From: Streblospio benedicti
Lineage: Eukaryota > Annelida > Polychaeta > Spionida > Spionidae
DNA: 64,000 bases
Assembly: GCA_019095985.1 (NCBI GenBank)
Contig: CM032659.1
Location: 9,712,981 to 9,776,980, forward strand
Direction: 5' to 3'
Shown: one piece after another, positions 13,173-26,238 of the stretch
Numbering within the stretch: position 1 is the first letter of the stretch
Layout: the number at the start of each line of letters is the position of its first letter
Notes under the pieces: generated by a model
Told to the model about the DNA's origin: nothing
The model's input: the letters and a program-made list of their open reading frames with translations, nothing else
The model's database searches: none
Program-made: the position numbers and the translations under genes

Positions 13173-16100
13173 TTGTATTTAGCCACTCCTATCTATTCTG
13201 GTTTCGCATGCCCCGTGCCTACCCTACAACTGTGTGCAAGCATCAGCACTAGTTGAATTTAAAATGAACATCCATATGAGTTTATCTTATAGGATTCTGG
13301 GCAAACACGTTTGACTCTCCATTACTCACACAGACCGCTGACCTTTCCACAACTCCCCCTGAGCTATTTGAGACCTCGTGCCATTTATATACAGTTTTCT
13401 ATGGAGCACAAACACATTCTCAAAGGTCTTTACAACCAGGGTGAACCCATAAGCAGGAAGTTATACTAATTGTGATAAATAGGGTGTCAAGTGAGACAGT
13501 TCCTCCGTTCAGAATGGTAAGTATATAAACATTCCTTTTGTTTTCTTGCTTCTGAGACACAGACATTGCTAAATTGATATGCGCACCAAGTAACACATAT
13601 GTTGGCCTTCCTTAGGAAAAGTTTTACATCGTAGCACTTTTTGGTCTTTGAGAATAATCAGCCGCAATATCTTGGTAATCATTTTTTTTTTTTGCTTTGG
13701 CTGACGATTTTGCTTTAATTCTAAGCTATGTCGTATGTTCAGGGAAGGATCAAGACATCAAAAGGTGGACAGTAGATAAGATATAAAGATGTGCTTCATG
13801 TAACATTAACAAACCAACATTGCTCTTCAATCCTTTGAGACCACTGTCATGGAGCGCACATGCTGATGCAGTAAATGCAGTGGGGGATGCAAACTATTCG
13901 AGGAAGAGAGAACTGCAAGATTGATTGAAATACGTGAACTCCATCATCCTGCTATGTCAACTACTCCCACAAGTTGGAGGTTCATCATTTGTCTGTCATG
14001 ACTGCCAACAAACATGACTGATCAGCCATGGCAGACACAGACATTAGACAAATAAATGGTTCAAGAGACAAGCAATTCATTGGACAATGATGAGTCAATC
14101 CATCATCATTCATTGCTAATTTTCTGTGTTTGAAATTGTCACCATTCCTCCCAACGTAAGAGTTACTAGTAAGCAGCATGTTTGAAAAATTACCGAAAAA
14201 AAATGCCCGTGAAACTTGGTGATTGTAAATGAAGTTTATCCGAATATATGCCCACGCAAACACAATCAATCATATTCAAAGGCAAGTTACTGTATTCGTC
14301 ATGAAAAAGAGTGTCACCGCTTATGCCTGTAAGTTCTAAGAAAAGATAATAAGTATATAGTGGAATTTTCATACATTGTCTTTCCATTCTACAATAGATT
14401 CTTTGGCATGGATATTGCTGAAATGGTACCCAGTATGGCACTCTGAGACTTCACATTTGTTATCGTGAATTAGCTGTCAATTAGTCAAGACCAAATTCTA
14501 AGCTGTATTCATTAACTAGATTTGTTCCTTGAATGTGCAATGAATTATATCTATGTGCATACAATACACATCAGATGATCAAAAACAATCCCATCAATAT
14601 TATGAACAACAACAAAAACTAGTCATGTTGCTTCAAGCTTGAATAGAATGACTAACAAATAACAAATAATTCAAGCAAATTAATTGAGGTGGTGGTTAAA
14701 GCTAGAGGGGTGTTTTGGGCAATTCGTTTTGTCTGTGTCTGTGTGCTTTTTTGTTTGTTTTTTCTTGCTTTTGTTTGTTTGTTTTAGGGGGTGCAATGAT
14801 GTGGGATGATCAGTTAATGGTGTGATGTGTAAAATAGCTAGATATAGTCGCAATTGAGGGAGAAAGGTCAACAACCATGTACAATGTACATGGAATAAAA
14901 AAAGCTATTGAAGAGAATATCTCTTTGATTCCTCACAATCTCATTTTCCCAGCACATTATATCAATAAGCCTCTTTTATCCTTCATACAGTGTCAACACT
15001 TTCATCATATAGTCTATAAACCCCAAATAGTCGCGTCACTTCATTGTAACCCTATTTAGCTGCGTTTAGCCTCCAGAAGCTATGATTGATCGCAAGTTCA
15101 CCCAGAACCGGGTTAACGTCCAGTTTGTCCTGACTTGGCTTTGGGACATATGATGAATCTCATGGCACCAGATGCAAACAATGATCATCGTTTCACAGAA
15201 AGAAAAGTGAGAAAATCCCTTCCATTTGGTAGATCATTCACTTTCCATGCATATCATTGAGCGCCAAAATGGCAAATGATGGAGATTTAGACACAATAAA
15301 CTGTCCGCGGATTGCGATTGGTTCAGGGATCAAGGGAGAGAATCTGCCTTGTGTTATGTATTGGCACCTGTTTCTTAGGCGGTTTGGGTTTCTTTTTGTG
15401 ACTTTTTTCTCGTATTGAGCAGGCGTGGTCGCCTGAGATGTTCCTTAATGAGAAACGTACAAATCCAATTTCCTTATGTCACTACTGGGGTGTTTTTGCC
15501 TGTTCAGTTTTGTTTTATCTTGTATTAGTGTCCTGGTACTTGTATCTTACAATTTCTTCATACTACACAGGAGATCAGGTGGGTGGGAGTCACCAATTGC
15601 CCATACAAAAAAGGTTCGTGAAAGGGGAAGGTGATCACTCTAGATGAGCAGTCTTCTTAGGGATTGCATGTATACCAATAGATACAAGAATAATGCATCC
15701 ATTGTAACTCAAGTATAAACAATATCCATCAAACCATGATTGTGTACACTATCTATCTTCCAACGCGTCACATGATTGGTCTACATGATAGAACCAGTAA
15801 TCTACAATAACCCGGTGATGCGTCAAAATCACCACCTGTGAGACTCATTTTGCGGATATATAACCATCGGTCTCAGCTGCATATATTAAATGAGAGGAAA
15901 GCTTTATTTACTTTAATATGTTGAGGGCATCATGCGGGTATTAACTTTCTTACTCCTCTAAAACAAAGCGATATATCATGGCTTTCTATAGGTAGATAGG
16001 TGAAGCCACAACTGGATAAACAAAGGATGGTTTGGGGGAAAAATACACAACACAGGTGCTCCACAATACAGGTGTTCCAAAGTTCAAAACACACCAGCAC

Positions 16101-16179
16101 AGGCTGTTAACAACATTAGAGCACACATAGTCAACAGCACAAGTGGTCAATAACAGAGGCGGTCAACACAACACACAAT
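13173..16179. other. Non-coding; degenerate short repeat near its right end
   Basis: About 3 kb without a supported gene. Near 16050-16175 a loose tandem phrase of the type GGTCAATAACAG or CAGGTGYTCCA recurs several times. Open frames at 13985-14269, 14190-14441 and 14680-14874 show no domain. Confidence 0.5.
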
Positions 16180-16340
16180 GGCAAATCCAGGTTTTTGGAA
16201 AAGGGGAACAGGGGCGCACTTGTATGCTTTCATGGGTTTCAAATGCGCGATATATGGCGGACATGCCAAAAACCCTACGAAAATGAAGTATTTTGGTGGG
16301 AAAAGGGGGCGGCACCCTCCCCCCCCCCCGGATCTGCCTT
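16180..16340. mobile_element. Small element with GGCARATCC inverted ends
   Basis: The left end GGCAAATCCAGG and the reverse complement of the right end, GGCAGATCCGGG, form an imperfect inverted pair around about 160 bp with a poly-C tract (16319-16329). It interrupts the loose GGTCAAYAACAG repeat, which resumes at its right. Probably a small non-autonomous transposon; family unknown. Confidence 0.4.
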
Positions 16341-18927
16341 GACACAGGTGATCAATAACAGTGGTAAAATTACAACCCAGTTGTGTGTTCCTACAATTAA
16401 TTTCCTTACTCATATGTCATGCCATCATTCGTTAGCCGTCTATTACGTAGACCTCTCTATTGAATGTTCAAAGAGGATGGACTTGGCTTTTATCTCCCTG
16501 CACGATATGGATTGCCACACGAACTCATTAATCAATACACGGGGGAAATCTTGTGGGCCGCATATGTGTTCATGTATGTGATAACTGATGCTCATCTTTA
16601 TTGCTTTCAATGTCGTTTGACTAGTTCTTTTAGATATCTATATTACTTTGGGGTGGAAGTGTTCAAGACAGGTAAACAACGTAAGCACTGTCCAAGAGGT
16701 CAGGAAAGTACAATAAACTGGGTAAAGTGTGAATAACTTATATGGACTAATTGCAATTGATGAGCCCAGCCGATGTAACATCGTCCACACGTTATCATCA
16801 TTGACAAACTACTGTATAATGCAATATAGTGTCATGAACCAATAACAGATTTTCTAGGCTTGTGGGCGCCGCCCCACCCACCCCCTCCACTTGCACCTCA
16901 CCCTTTTTGTGGTTTATTCACGCAACCTTTGGACAATAGGCCTGAGAAGTAGTAGGATTACGGGTGCGCATGTTCCTGTCACAAGCCTCCTTCCAGGAAA
17001 TCCTCCTATTGCCACTGCAGACAACTTCTAACTGCAATTCATTCATTTCCACTTGCACACGAAGCTTACAATGTTTCCTCCAAATTGGCATGCGAATTAG
17101 ATACCTACTCACTTATACCCGTGGGGACTATATATCAGAAACAGGAAATCGTCGTCACATAGCCTATTTCTGGGGTAAGCACCCCCCCCCCCATGAGTGA
17201 GTGTACACCATTCACACTGTCCTGTCGCACCACACCACTGTCCTAACAGCCTCCCCCTTTCCCTTTTGCACTGTCCTAACAAAGCCCACTCCCCGTGCTA
17301 ACATCAAACACCACCCGCCCATTTCCTGATAGTACCTGCCTGAGAATCACATGGAGTGACTCTAAGTTGAAGTTCGTAAAGGTTTATATCAACCACGTCA
17401 TTGGTGTCTTCAACTGAATTGGCATCGAATATATATGCAAAAGCTAAGGGGGAAACATTAGCGTCTATGGTAATGGGAACATAATGACATGAACATAAAA
17501 AAAATATATTGGGTAAACATGTCCCAATTGATGCCATGACTGCAAGATGGCTGCTGCCGTCGCCTGCAATGTTTGTTACAAAATTGTCAGCGAACAACTA
17601 ACATCACCATTGTGACAATGAGAAACATACACTTACAAAACTACCTTGTAGCATGAACCATTTACTAACTCTAGTCAGATGGGGTCTACCTACGCCGGTT
17701 AAAGAGGAGTCCGCGGGACCAAGCACCAAAATCGGCGTATTAATGTTCAGTTGATTTTCGTTATGTGGTATAAAGCATAATTGAATCATGATTAGCGTAT
17801 TAATGTATTGATTATCATTTGTATTTGTATCAATTCATTTGTTTTTTTTGTTGGCCATTACTTATTCCAGATATAGGTACAAAGTCTTGTTCAATTATAG
17901 AATTAATAACTAGAACCACACCATTGAAAATCCATCCCTTTCTAATCAGCCTTGATCTATTTTGCCCTTTGATTATTTGCGAGTTGCGATTGCAGGAGTG
18001 AAGGTCATTGTTTCTGGGAATGAGATATAGAACTGGGACAGAACAATGACATCATAATTTCGATGTTAAACAGGATATTTCTTACTGTGTTTATGTAATA
18101 CATTTCCTACCTTTAAAGAAAAATAAGGCTCTACATGACTTACTTGTGTGGTTCGCAAATAGTTCCCCTCAACCCGCATGGGGACCCATAATCTTTGTTG
18201 TTGGTTTTGGTTTGTTTTTGTTTGATTGGGAAGAGGTCAATCCCTAGCCTTGTACATGATCAAAGAAAGTGAAATGGTCAGCATCGATATTTTAGTGGCT
18301 GCTCTGTACAATTGCAGCAAAAGTACGTTTTTAAGAGGGCTAATACCATATGATTCCTGCAAAAGAAAAGAAAGAGCAAGTTATTTTAAGAAAATCTTTG
18401 CACTGCATGACATCATTAATTCTGTGGATAAATCTTGCAGAAAATCACATGGCCTGTTGCATAACATATGATTTGGTGCACTGCACCCACTAAGTGCATT
18501 GCACATGACCATCCATCAGCGCATGCGCATTGACGTCATTATAAAGTGGTGCACTTTGTTTCCCACGTGGGAAAATCTCTTCTTTGTTGGTCTTTTTGAA
18601 TGGTGAATTCATAATATGTGTGTCCCTTTTGTAGCTTATTTGTTTCCTTGCTTGCTGTATTCGTTCATATGCGTATACGAGTAGTGGAATGTCTCAGTGG
18701 TGAGATTATCTAATCTATGCACGAATGGTATCGTTGCCTGTACGACTGTCTGGGGTCATAACATTCAGTAGTTTTCTTTAAAACGTCGGACATGGGTTAA
18801 GACAAAACGAAAAAGAGTAGTCCTGTACCAGGTTAACGCTGGTGATCGCCTGCTGAGACTAAATAATTGCATCATACACGGTACTTGCATCGATAGTCAA
18901 GCAACATATTGTAATGCATGAACCAAT
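16341..18927. other. Non-coding, no gene seen
   Basis: No supported gene. Open frames at 16195-16581, 17304-17597 and 18226-18471 have no recognisable domain. A short poly-C tract lies at 17182-17192. Confidence 0.5.
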
Positions 18928-19108
18928 GCAATAGAACCTCCAATTAAGACCACCTCGCTATTGAGACCACCTTTGTAATAGGGCCACTTTTCAGAGTCCA
19001 ACATTTTCATAAAACTACCAAAAAGAACCTCTGTATAGAGACCACCTCTCTATTGAGACCACCTAACACTGGTCCCAAACGTGTTCCTAATGGAGAAGTT
19101 CTACTGTA
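18928..19108. mobile_element. Palindromic pogo-like MITE, copy 6
   Basis: Starts CAATAGAACCTCCAATTAAG, ends GAGAAGTTCTACTGTAC. It keeps both GACCACCTCTCTATTGAGAC-type blocks and is about 181 bp long. Confidence 0.75.
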
Positions 19109-19309
19109 CTTAGTTTTTTATATATAAAAATGTAAAAACCAAAGTAAAGTATTGCGTAAATAACAACGTTGGGGTATGACTGTTGGTAGCCTCAGCTGAG
19201 TTGCTGCAATAAGCCACGTCCATAGCCGCAGATGAACTGAGACGGTCACGCTTGCTGCACACAGTTCGTGTACTTTGTTTATGCATTACCTGGATATCGG
19301 CAGGGTCAA

Positions 19310-19615
19310 CAACAGCAGCAACAACAAGAACCCTATAACGATAAAGTACAGCACATGCACTAGAAGCTGGAACATCAACAAATACAACGGCTACCACAGC
19401 AGCTAGAACCTTCTAGCAATGGTGAACAAAACCAAATTGGTGTATTGCAACTCCCAGGAATAGCAGCAGCAGCGGCGGCGGCGGCAGCGGCAGCAGCAGC
19501 AGCAGCAAAGTACCATACAAATATGAAGTACATAAGAAGCAGCAACATCAACAACAGCAGCAGAAGATGCAGCAGACGCAGCAGCAGGAGAAGCAGCAAA
19601 TGCAGACCTAGCCGC
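19310..19615. repeat. CAG/CGG-rich repeat locus 1
   Basis: A trinucleotide core (19462-19507) of CAG units interrupted by CGG, inside a wider CAG/CAA-rich stretch. It shares non-repetitive flank with 21780-21985 (ACCATACAAATA, GAAGTACATAAG, GCAACATCAAC), so the two loci are copies of one element rather than independent microsatellites. Poly-Ala, poly-Leu or Ser/Arg frames through it are not credible genes. Confidence 0.7.
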
Positions 19616-19629
19616 AAAAACTGTAGCAT

Positions 19630-21253
19630 TGTATATATACCTTTACAATGCTACGGCCCATACCTCTATATTTACGATCTACGCTTTATAATTTCCTATC
19701 CTCTCTAGCATCGTCTTTTTAATTTTTTACTTTCCAAAGATGGAATATGTACAATGCTACACTTTTGTGGCTCGAAATCTTCTTTACAACTATATTTTGA
19801 TAATCTGCAGCAAGATTCCAAATAAACTACAAGAGAATATAAATAAATCCCAAAACGTTTTAATTTGTTAATGTCACATTTATGGTACATTTTAATCTGA
19901 CCTAATTATAACCATCCGGGTTAACAACCTTCTGGTCACATGACTCGATTTTTAAATGGTGGCAGATTTGAAAGACATATTTTCACATGTTTCAAAGATA
20001 AGTTTTAAAGAAAATGGTATATTCGAGGACTTTGGTTAAAGAAACTTATGAAAAACTTACACGGATAATAACAAAGAAGACATTAACACCATTTCAACTG
20101 GATTGATTGACCAGTGTGATGAACAAGAAGGACACTTTGTAAGTAAACTCTTTGTCTTAACCATACAACGGGAAAATAAACTGTTACATCACATCAAGAG
20201 ATAGTCATTACTTCAAGATTGAGTAATTTATAGTGCAATATAGATTGAGGAGGTATATAGATGTAATTCTATTCTAATTTCCTACAGTTGAAATAGTGCT
20301 TCCTGCAATTTTATTCCTATTACTTTACTTTTACATTTGATGTTCAATAACGTTTTTGTAAATTGTCTGTCATAATTACACGTGTATATTTCATAAAGTG
20401 CGTGGTTACCCGGTGCCCCTGGAAGTTACAGTGGTGTTTTCAAGCAACTGCTATTACAATGGTTATCAAGTTCAGTAACATTTGAAAAGTGTGTGTGGAA
20501 AATTTTTTTGCAATTAGCATTTCGAATTATATACAATGATGATTTCTCGTTGAAGACATCGCATACAGCACCTTTTTTCCTGTACATTTATGGCATGAGT
20601 TCTGAAAATCTTATTTATATCGGACATGGTATGAAAGTTTCATAGGAAAGGATAATAACTGCAACTGCAATATAAGTGGGAAAAAAGATCCCCACAAACG
20701 TTTCACAGCTTTTGTCCATTAATAATAACATTACACAATGCAATTCTATTCGAATCTATTTGAAAATATGATTACCCCGTTTTCATTCTATCTACGTTGC
20801 TAGGCTACGTTGTAATTCGAAAATGTGCAGTTGATTTTATTACCATATGACTTGGCAACGTTCTGCAAATGGCATAACCAATCGCTATTTTATGGAAATC
20901 CCAAGGCAAAGTTTATGAATTGAATAGATGTATTCCATCTTTTATATCAAGCATATATCCATGTTAAAGTTATTGTTGCTACACGCCCAGATAGCTAGTA
21001 TCGGAAGTGGAGAAATACATCCTTAATATTCAAATACTTTACAGGTGTGCTTTACCAACTGGCATGGCAAATCGTTTAGGCCGTTACTATACTCAAGCAT
21101 GATTTAACTGTGAGTGCATTGAATGTAATGTCTCTATTTTTTTTGCTTTATATTCAACTTTATTTCTACAGCCTTCAACAAATACATTGCTATGATTTAT
21201 TAGCATGTGTGGTTTGATATTACCGGGAAGGACATTTTCTAGCCATTGTGGCA
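19630..21253. other. Non-coding, no gene seen
   Basis: No supported gene. A phrase near 20008-20025 (in frame, ENGIFEDFG) loosely echoes SSGIFEDLG in the small open frame at 21254, which hints at a diverged paralogous exon; this is weak. Confidence 0.45.
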
Positions 21254-21418
21254 ATGCCGCTCATCAACCTGATAGCACTTAAACAAAAAAATGGAAGACC
21301 ATTAGTATTTGAATGGCATCAATCCTCAGGGATATTCGAAGATCTTGGCAAAACATATGATGGTATGTTGTTTTTTACTGATCTACTTTGTGATGTGAAT
21401 GTTATAATGAATATATAA
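21254..21418 (+). CDS. Possible short exon or small ORF, unknown product
   Basis: A 54-codon frame starting MPLINLIALKQ and containing VFEWHQSSGIFEDLGKTYDG. TTTTCTAG lies 13 bases upstream, as at a 3' splice site, and the GGTATGT after TATGAT could be a 5' splice site, so it might be an internal exon of about 100 bp. Amino-acid composition is more protein-like than in surrounding frames. No family recognised; it could be chance. Confidence 0.2.
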   Translation: MPLINLIALKQKNGRPLVFEWHQSSGIFEDLGKTYDGMLFFTDLLCDVNVIMNI

Positions 21419-21779
21419 TGTCCATAATTCCTCCATGTTTTCTAATGGCAACTGCACTAGGTTTATTATTAAAATTATTCAGTGCCGCGCTTTGGGAATG
21501 TGCATGGTAGGTTGGTTTCCTCAAGAGCCAATATGCTCAGCGTTGGAATCTTGATCTCCGAATTTTGTGCGGACTACCATTGATTAACTGCCGGCTACAT
21601 CAGGTGCACATCCACACACCCGGTTGCAGACAGCGATTGTATGCCGTGCACTTCTTTTAAACAGAAAAGATTCTGAAAGACCTTAAGAAGGCCTTTGATT
21701 TGGAGTTTAGCATAATTGCTGCAATTCCAGACAGGTTTGACTATATCATAAATATATAGATCGCGACGAGATTGGGGTG

Positions 21780-21843
21780 ACATATAACTATGAAGTACAG
21801 CAGATGCTGCATCAACAACTTCAGCAGCAGCAGTAGCAGCAGC

Positions 21844-21883
<40 letters not shown>

Positions 21884-21985
21884 AGAACCATACAAATAAG
21901 AAGTACATAAGCAGCAGCCGCAGCTGCAGCAACAGATTCAGCAGATGCAGATGCAAAAGCAATACGTCTTGCCACCGCTGCTGAT
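21780..21985. repeat. CAG-rich repeat locus 2
   Basis: A CAG core (about 21823-21880) with flanks shared with locus 1 at 19.3 kb, including ACCATACAAATAAGAAGTAC and a downstream AGCAGC-rich arm. It is less CGG-interrupted than locus 1. Confidence 0.7.
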
Positions 21986-22564
21986 TGTACCAAATGTCAT
22001 CAAATTTCATCACTCCAAGTAATAAACACAAAAAGAATAACAAGTTTTCTTCCACCCTCCTCCAACCTCTTCACCTCTTAAACGGGGGCCACCATCACCA
22101 GTAGCGGAGAACTGAAGTCAAGCACGCAGTAAACAGGTCAAGACCATGACCAAACTTTGCCGGTGGTGTGCTCGTGAAACCAACACTAAGGGAATATTAC
22201 AAGAGCTTTCAACCACCACTCAGGGCCTCCCAGCACCCCAACTACACCCACAGCTAGCACTTGTGGGGTGGACAGCCCGAATTGGGTACAGCCAGCAACA
22301 TGAGGAGGACTGTTAGAGCTTTTAAAGTATGGCCTGCGTTATTTTAGTGTATTTTAGAGCTAATACAATTATCAATGATATTCAACGTTATAGCACTACC
22401 CCTTTCGTTCTGTGAAATGTAATAGACCATATCTCGGTATTCTGAACTTCTATAATATTAACTACTTCAACATTTTCCTGAGTAGTGTCCCATATCATAT
22501 GATGTGATGGATATTTTACTACATTCGATGAACAGTTCCACCCTACAAATGAGCTTCCAACCTT
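21986..22564. other. Non-coding, no gene seen
   Basis: No gene or repeat family recognised between CAG locus 2 and the next MITE. Confidence 0.5.
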
Positions 22565-22740
22565 ACATTAGAACCCGTACTAAGCACACACCTTTGGGCC
22601 CAATGTTAAGTGGTCTCAATAGAGAGGTGGTCGCTATACAGAGGGAGGTTCATTTTGGTATGTTTAGGACCGTAAAAAGTGATCTTATGATAGAGGTGGT
22701 CTCCATAAAGAGGTGGTCTTAATTGGAGGCTGTAGTGTAC
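22565..22740. mobile_element. Palindromic pogo-like MITE, copy 7
   Basis: Starts ACATTAGAACCCGTACTAAG and ends AATTGGAGGCTGTAGTGTAC. The interior carries GGTGGTCTCCATAAAGAGG. This is the last copy of the family recognised; none was seen in the remaining 41 kb. Confidence 0.7.
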
Positions 22741-25134
22741 AGATAATGGCTCAAGCCTATCTGGGCAGTTGTATGCGGTAATTACGGTCATCATAGCAGA
22801 TGACAAATACAAGGGAGAACTTGAGTATACGTTTAAAAAAAACGACTGTGATAAGATAAATACGTTACCTCTCAGTTTCATTACACCCCAGACGCTAGTT
22901 GGAGACACAAATGAAGCAAAACGTTGACCTGCATAAAATCATCACATGAGAACCTTTAAACCTTTTTTAAAAATCATTTATGTATTTTTATAGCACCGGG
23001 AAATCCTTCAACATATTTACAAAATACATAGTATACAACATAATGCACTAAAATCTGTATTATAGGAAACGATTTTGAAATTGCAAAGAATTCCCATACA
23101 GTGCCCAAATAACGCATTTTGCATACGGAATATCATGCATGTGTATTTTTGCCATCAATGTTTGGTTTACAGGTGTGATTATATTATGGTTTATATTTAT
23201 CATTGAGTCATCAATTAATTAACAATCAACGTGTGTATTCAGGCACATGGATATACACGTACCAGAACCATAATCCATATAAAACTGGATCTGTGGTAAA
23301 AAGTCGTAGTGATCTCTCAACCAATGAAACTATTTTCGTATAGTTTTAAGCAGTAATCACGATTTACTAGCTTAACTAAAATTCATATCATCTGAAATTG
23401 TTGTTTTGTTCATTCAAAGTTTAAAACCTTGCAAGTTATAAATAGAACAAGTCAGTTCCTATCTCCCACGTGCTTTTCCCTGTGTCACGTGTCATTGTTA
23501 TGATGGGCACCTGCCAGCCTCGCTGTCATCAGATCTCAGACGCCCAATGGACCTGCCACTCACAATCAACAGGCCTCTTAAGCTAATCTCCCACAGAAAA
23601 ACAAACCACATTAAACTTAAAGCAACAATGATTTAAAGGAGGAAAGATTGATGAACTTCTTCATTTCCTCTAGTTGAAATTGGTAAAGTAATTGTAGGGT
23701 GATTTAACAGCAACAACTTTGCCATTTTGTTACAGATTGTTTTATGTAAACCCATCTTACTTTCTTTTAGTAGAATCTTTAAGTTGGTGTGGCTTAAGTG
23801 GTAAAAATTTGCTAGGTAAAACATCCTCGCACCATTTCACTTTCCACCACAATTTTCATTGTTCATAACAACATAGCTTACGGGTTTCATATTCAAGACG
23901 GAGATGATCTTGTAACTTTATAACTAATTCTAATCTTCTCTCTCTGTGATTTATTAATAATACACCTACAAATAAACACTCTAGTAGATCTCATATGTCA
24001 TGAGTCACCCAGCCCACCCGCTATCTACTTTTACATTTTTATTATAATCTAGTCTACATGCAGTTTATGTACATGTATGTCCCTTCGTTTTAATAATTTA
24101 TTGGCAATTCTTTCTCACAAGTATTGGAAACCGAGCCATGTTCCAAAATGGATATGTTATAAGAAATTGCGATCTGCATGCTCCCATTTAAACAAAAATC
24201 ATGATGATAACTTCTCCTGGGTGAGTAATCTTGGAATGAAGTATCCAAAAATGAGTCTATACTTTTACACGCAAATCACGTTCCTCCCATCTGGCAGACG
24301 ACAAAAGGAGTCTCCAGTTATGAGTACGGAGATTGGGTATTATTTTCAGCATTTGTGGAGTAAACAGGAAACTGCATCATGCGAATCAATGCGTGTGAGT
24401 GCGTTGGGTCACAGAAGCTCCTATAGGACTTCCTGTATTAGGCCAATGCCCGATAAAGGTTTAGTGGGACCCTGAACAGCAGCAGCAACAACAACTACAA
24501 CTTTGCCCCTTTATGCCTTCTCACTCGTGAGAAAGGTTTTACCGCTCATAAACGTTCAAAATATTATATTTCCCACCATAATCACTAGACCCATCCCTAC
24601 AAAAATCGAAATCGCACCACTGTTGTTTTAGACAATGGAAATGGCTAGTTCAACTATTTTTGAAGTTTGATGAGACATTTGAATAGATTGATGAAACCCA
24701 CTCACTCTCATGTAATCTGAACGACTTCCCAAAAGCTATCTAAAGTTGAACCAGGGATTTGACTGGTATAATCGTGTATGTAAATCGAGTCCATACTGGG
24801 GTCGAGTAAAGCAAATTTGCATTTTGGAGGCAATTTAAACGTGATATATTTGCACTGCATGTCATGATAAGCTTTTTTGAAGATTAATGCTTAGATCACA
24901 TTGGTTGGTAAATATCCGGAGATATATGTGTACATGTTTTTAGGTAATCAAGAGAACACTGCCACTTTTGGACATTTTACAACATCGGACAAACACCGGT
25001 AAACAAATTCCCCGGTCACCATAGGGCGTCTTCTTCCAAGAGGAGTTGTTGTGACCCTAAAAGGACTTTGGGGGTCACCCCAGCAACTGAAAATACATAT
25101 AATAGCCGGACTTTGAGGGAAGTAGAATGCCTAT
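22741..25134. other. Non-coding, one unrecognised open frame
   Basis: Mostly AT-rich. An open frame of 132 codons at 24077-24475 (plus) contains NKNHDDNFSWVSNLGMKYPK, with mixed and not low-complexity composition. It is followed directly by a short CAGCAGCAACAACAAC tract. No family was recognised and it may be part of an old repeat. Confidence 0.4.
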
Positions 25135-25800
25135 GCTTCCTCATATCCATGATACCGTCCATATACATTGAACAATACTTTAACTACGTGTGACCTCCCC
25201 CCACCCCCACCTATATTATATTTCCCACCCATTTCACATGGAGGATGGTAGCTCCAGAAGCTCCAGAAGACACCAGATGTGTCATATTCGGGTGGATCGT
25301 ATGTGATCAGGCTTCAAAATTGGAGTCATCTGACTGGTTCGGTAGTTCCTGGAGATACTGGCGCACCTCTGGGTTTAAAAATACTATACCCTCTCCTGAG
25401 AAGTTGTTTGTGTTTTTCGGCCTATGGCAAATGACTATTGATCCTCTAATCTGGACCATCTGCTTGCTTTTCTCTGTCGTCTGGGTGGGTATCTCTGGCA
25501 TCGGGAGCTCATTTGGGGTGGATCGTGGTTGATGTGTGCTTTAGATCTGAAGAAATCTGGCTGATTCTGTAGTTCCCGGAGCGAATGGCCCACTTCCACC
25601 ACGACTTAAGTGGTTTGTATTTTTTTCGGCCTATGGCAAATGGTAATTGATCTGCTAATCTGGACCATCTCCTTGCATTTTTTTAACCGTCTGCCGGGCG
25701 ATCTAGAGCTCGTCTGGAGCATCCTGAATGTCTTTCTTATTGGACGCTTTGGGAGGCTGCATCATCGAGGTATTGACAACTACTTTTCCGGTCGACCAAC
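25135..25800. repeat. Two-unit tandem repeat of about 209 bp, with a copy at 63.4 kb
   Basis: The phrase TTTTCGGCCTATGGCAAATG occurs at 25413 and again 209 bp on, each followed by ATTGATC and TAATCTGGACCATC. Each unit also has GTGGATCGT and a TCTGGCTG/CTGACTGGTTC stretch. The left 195 bp (25135-25330) match 63405-63550. Open frames across it (for example 25245-25532) follow the repeat and are not convincing genes. Confidence 0.65.
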
Positions 25801-26124
25801 ATTCAAGTGACGAAGCAGCACTAGTTACCTTTTCTGGATCGTCTGGGGAGATATCTGGAGCTTCTGGCGCTCTGACAGCATGCAACATCAACTAAATGGC
25901 CTGCTTCAAGCTGCTTCATCTTCAGCCAGTTACGTAACAAATACTGATACATTTTAGCTTATCTAACCGGAAATGCCAAATCTGGCAACTTCTGTAAGTT
26001 CTGTAGCATCTGGAGCTACAATCCTATATGGTTTTTTTAGTTTCTTTTATTGGTTTTATATGTAACCAGCATTAAATAAGATAAATCACAATAAATGTAA
26101 TAGAATTTACCTCCAGACATATAT

Positions 26125-26238
26125 GTGATGTCACTGAATATTCAGATTATGAGGATGACACACTTTTGCATTTCATTTCAATGTCACACAGCAAAAGAAT
26201 ATGAGACTATAGGAACTGTTAATATCACTTTATAAGTT
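26125..26238. repeat. Vestige of the zinc-finger cluster unit
   Basis: Matches 43715-43825 and 57180-57290: CACTGAATATTCAGAT, CATTTCATTTCAATGTCACA, AGCAAAAGAAYAYGAGACTA, ACTGTYAATATCACTTTATAAGTT split by small changes. In the other units this lies just 3' of the last degenerate finger, so it marks the remains of a further unit left of alpha. It ends where a LINE begins. Confidence 0.75.

Noticed and set aside
19375-19708. Poly-Ala, poly-Leu and Ser/Arg-rich frames
   Set aside because: Produced by the CAG/CGG repeat in different frames; the locus is duplicated as a repeat at 21.8 kb.
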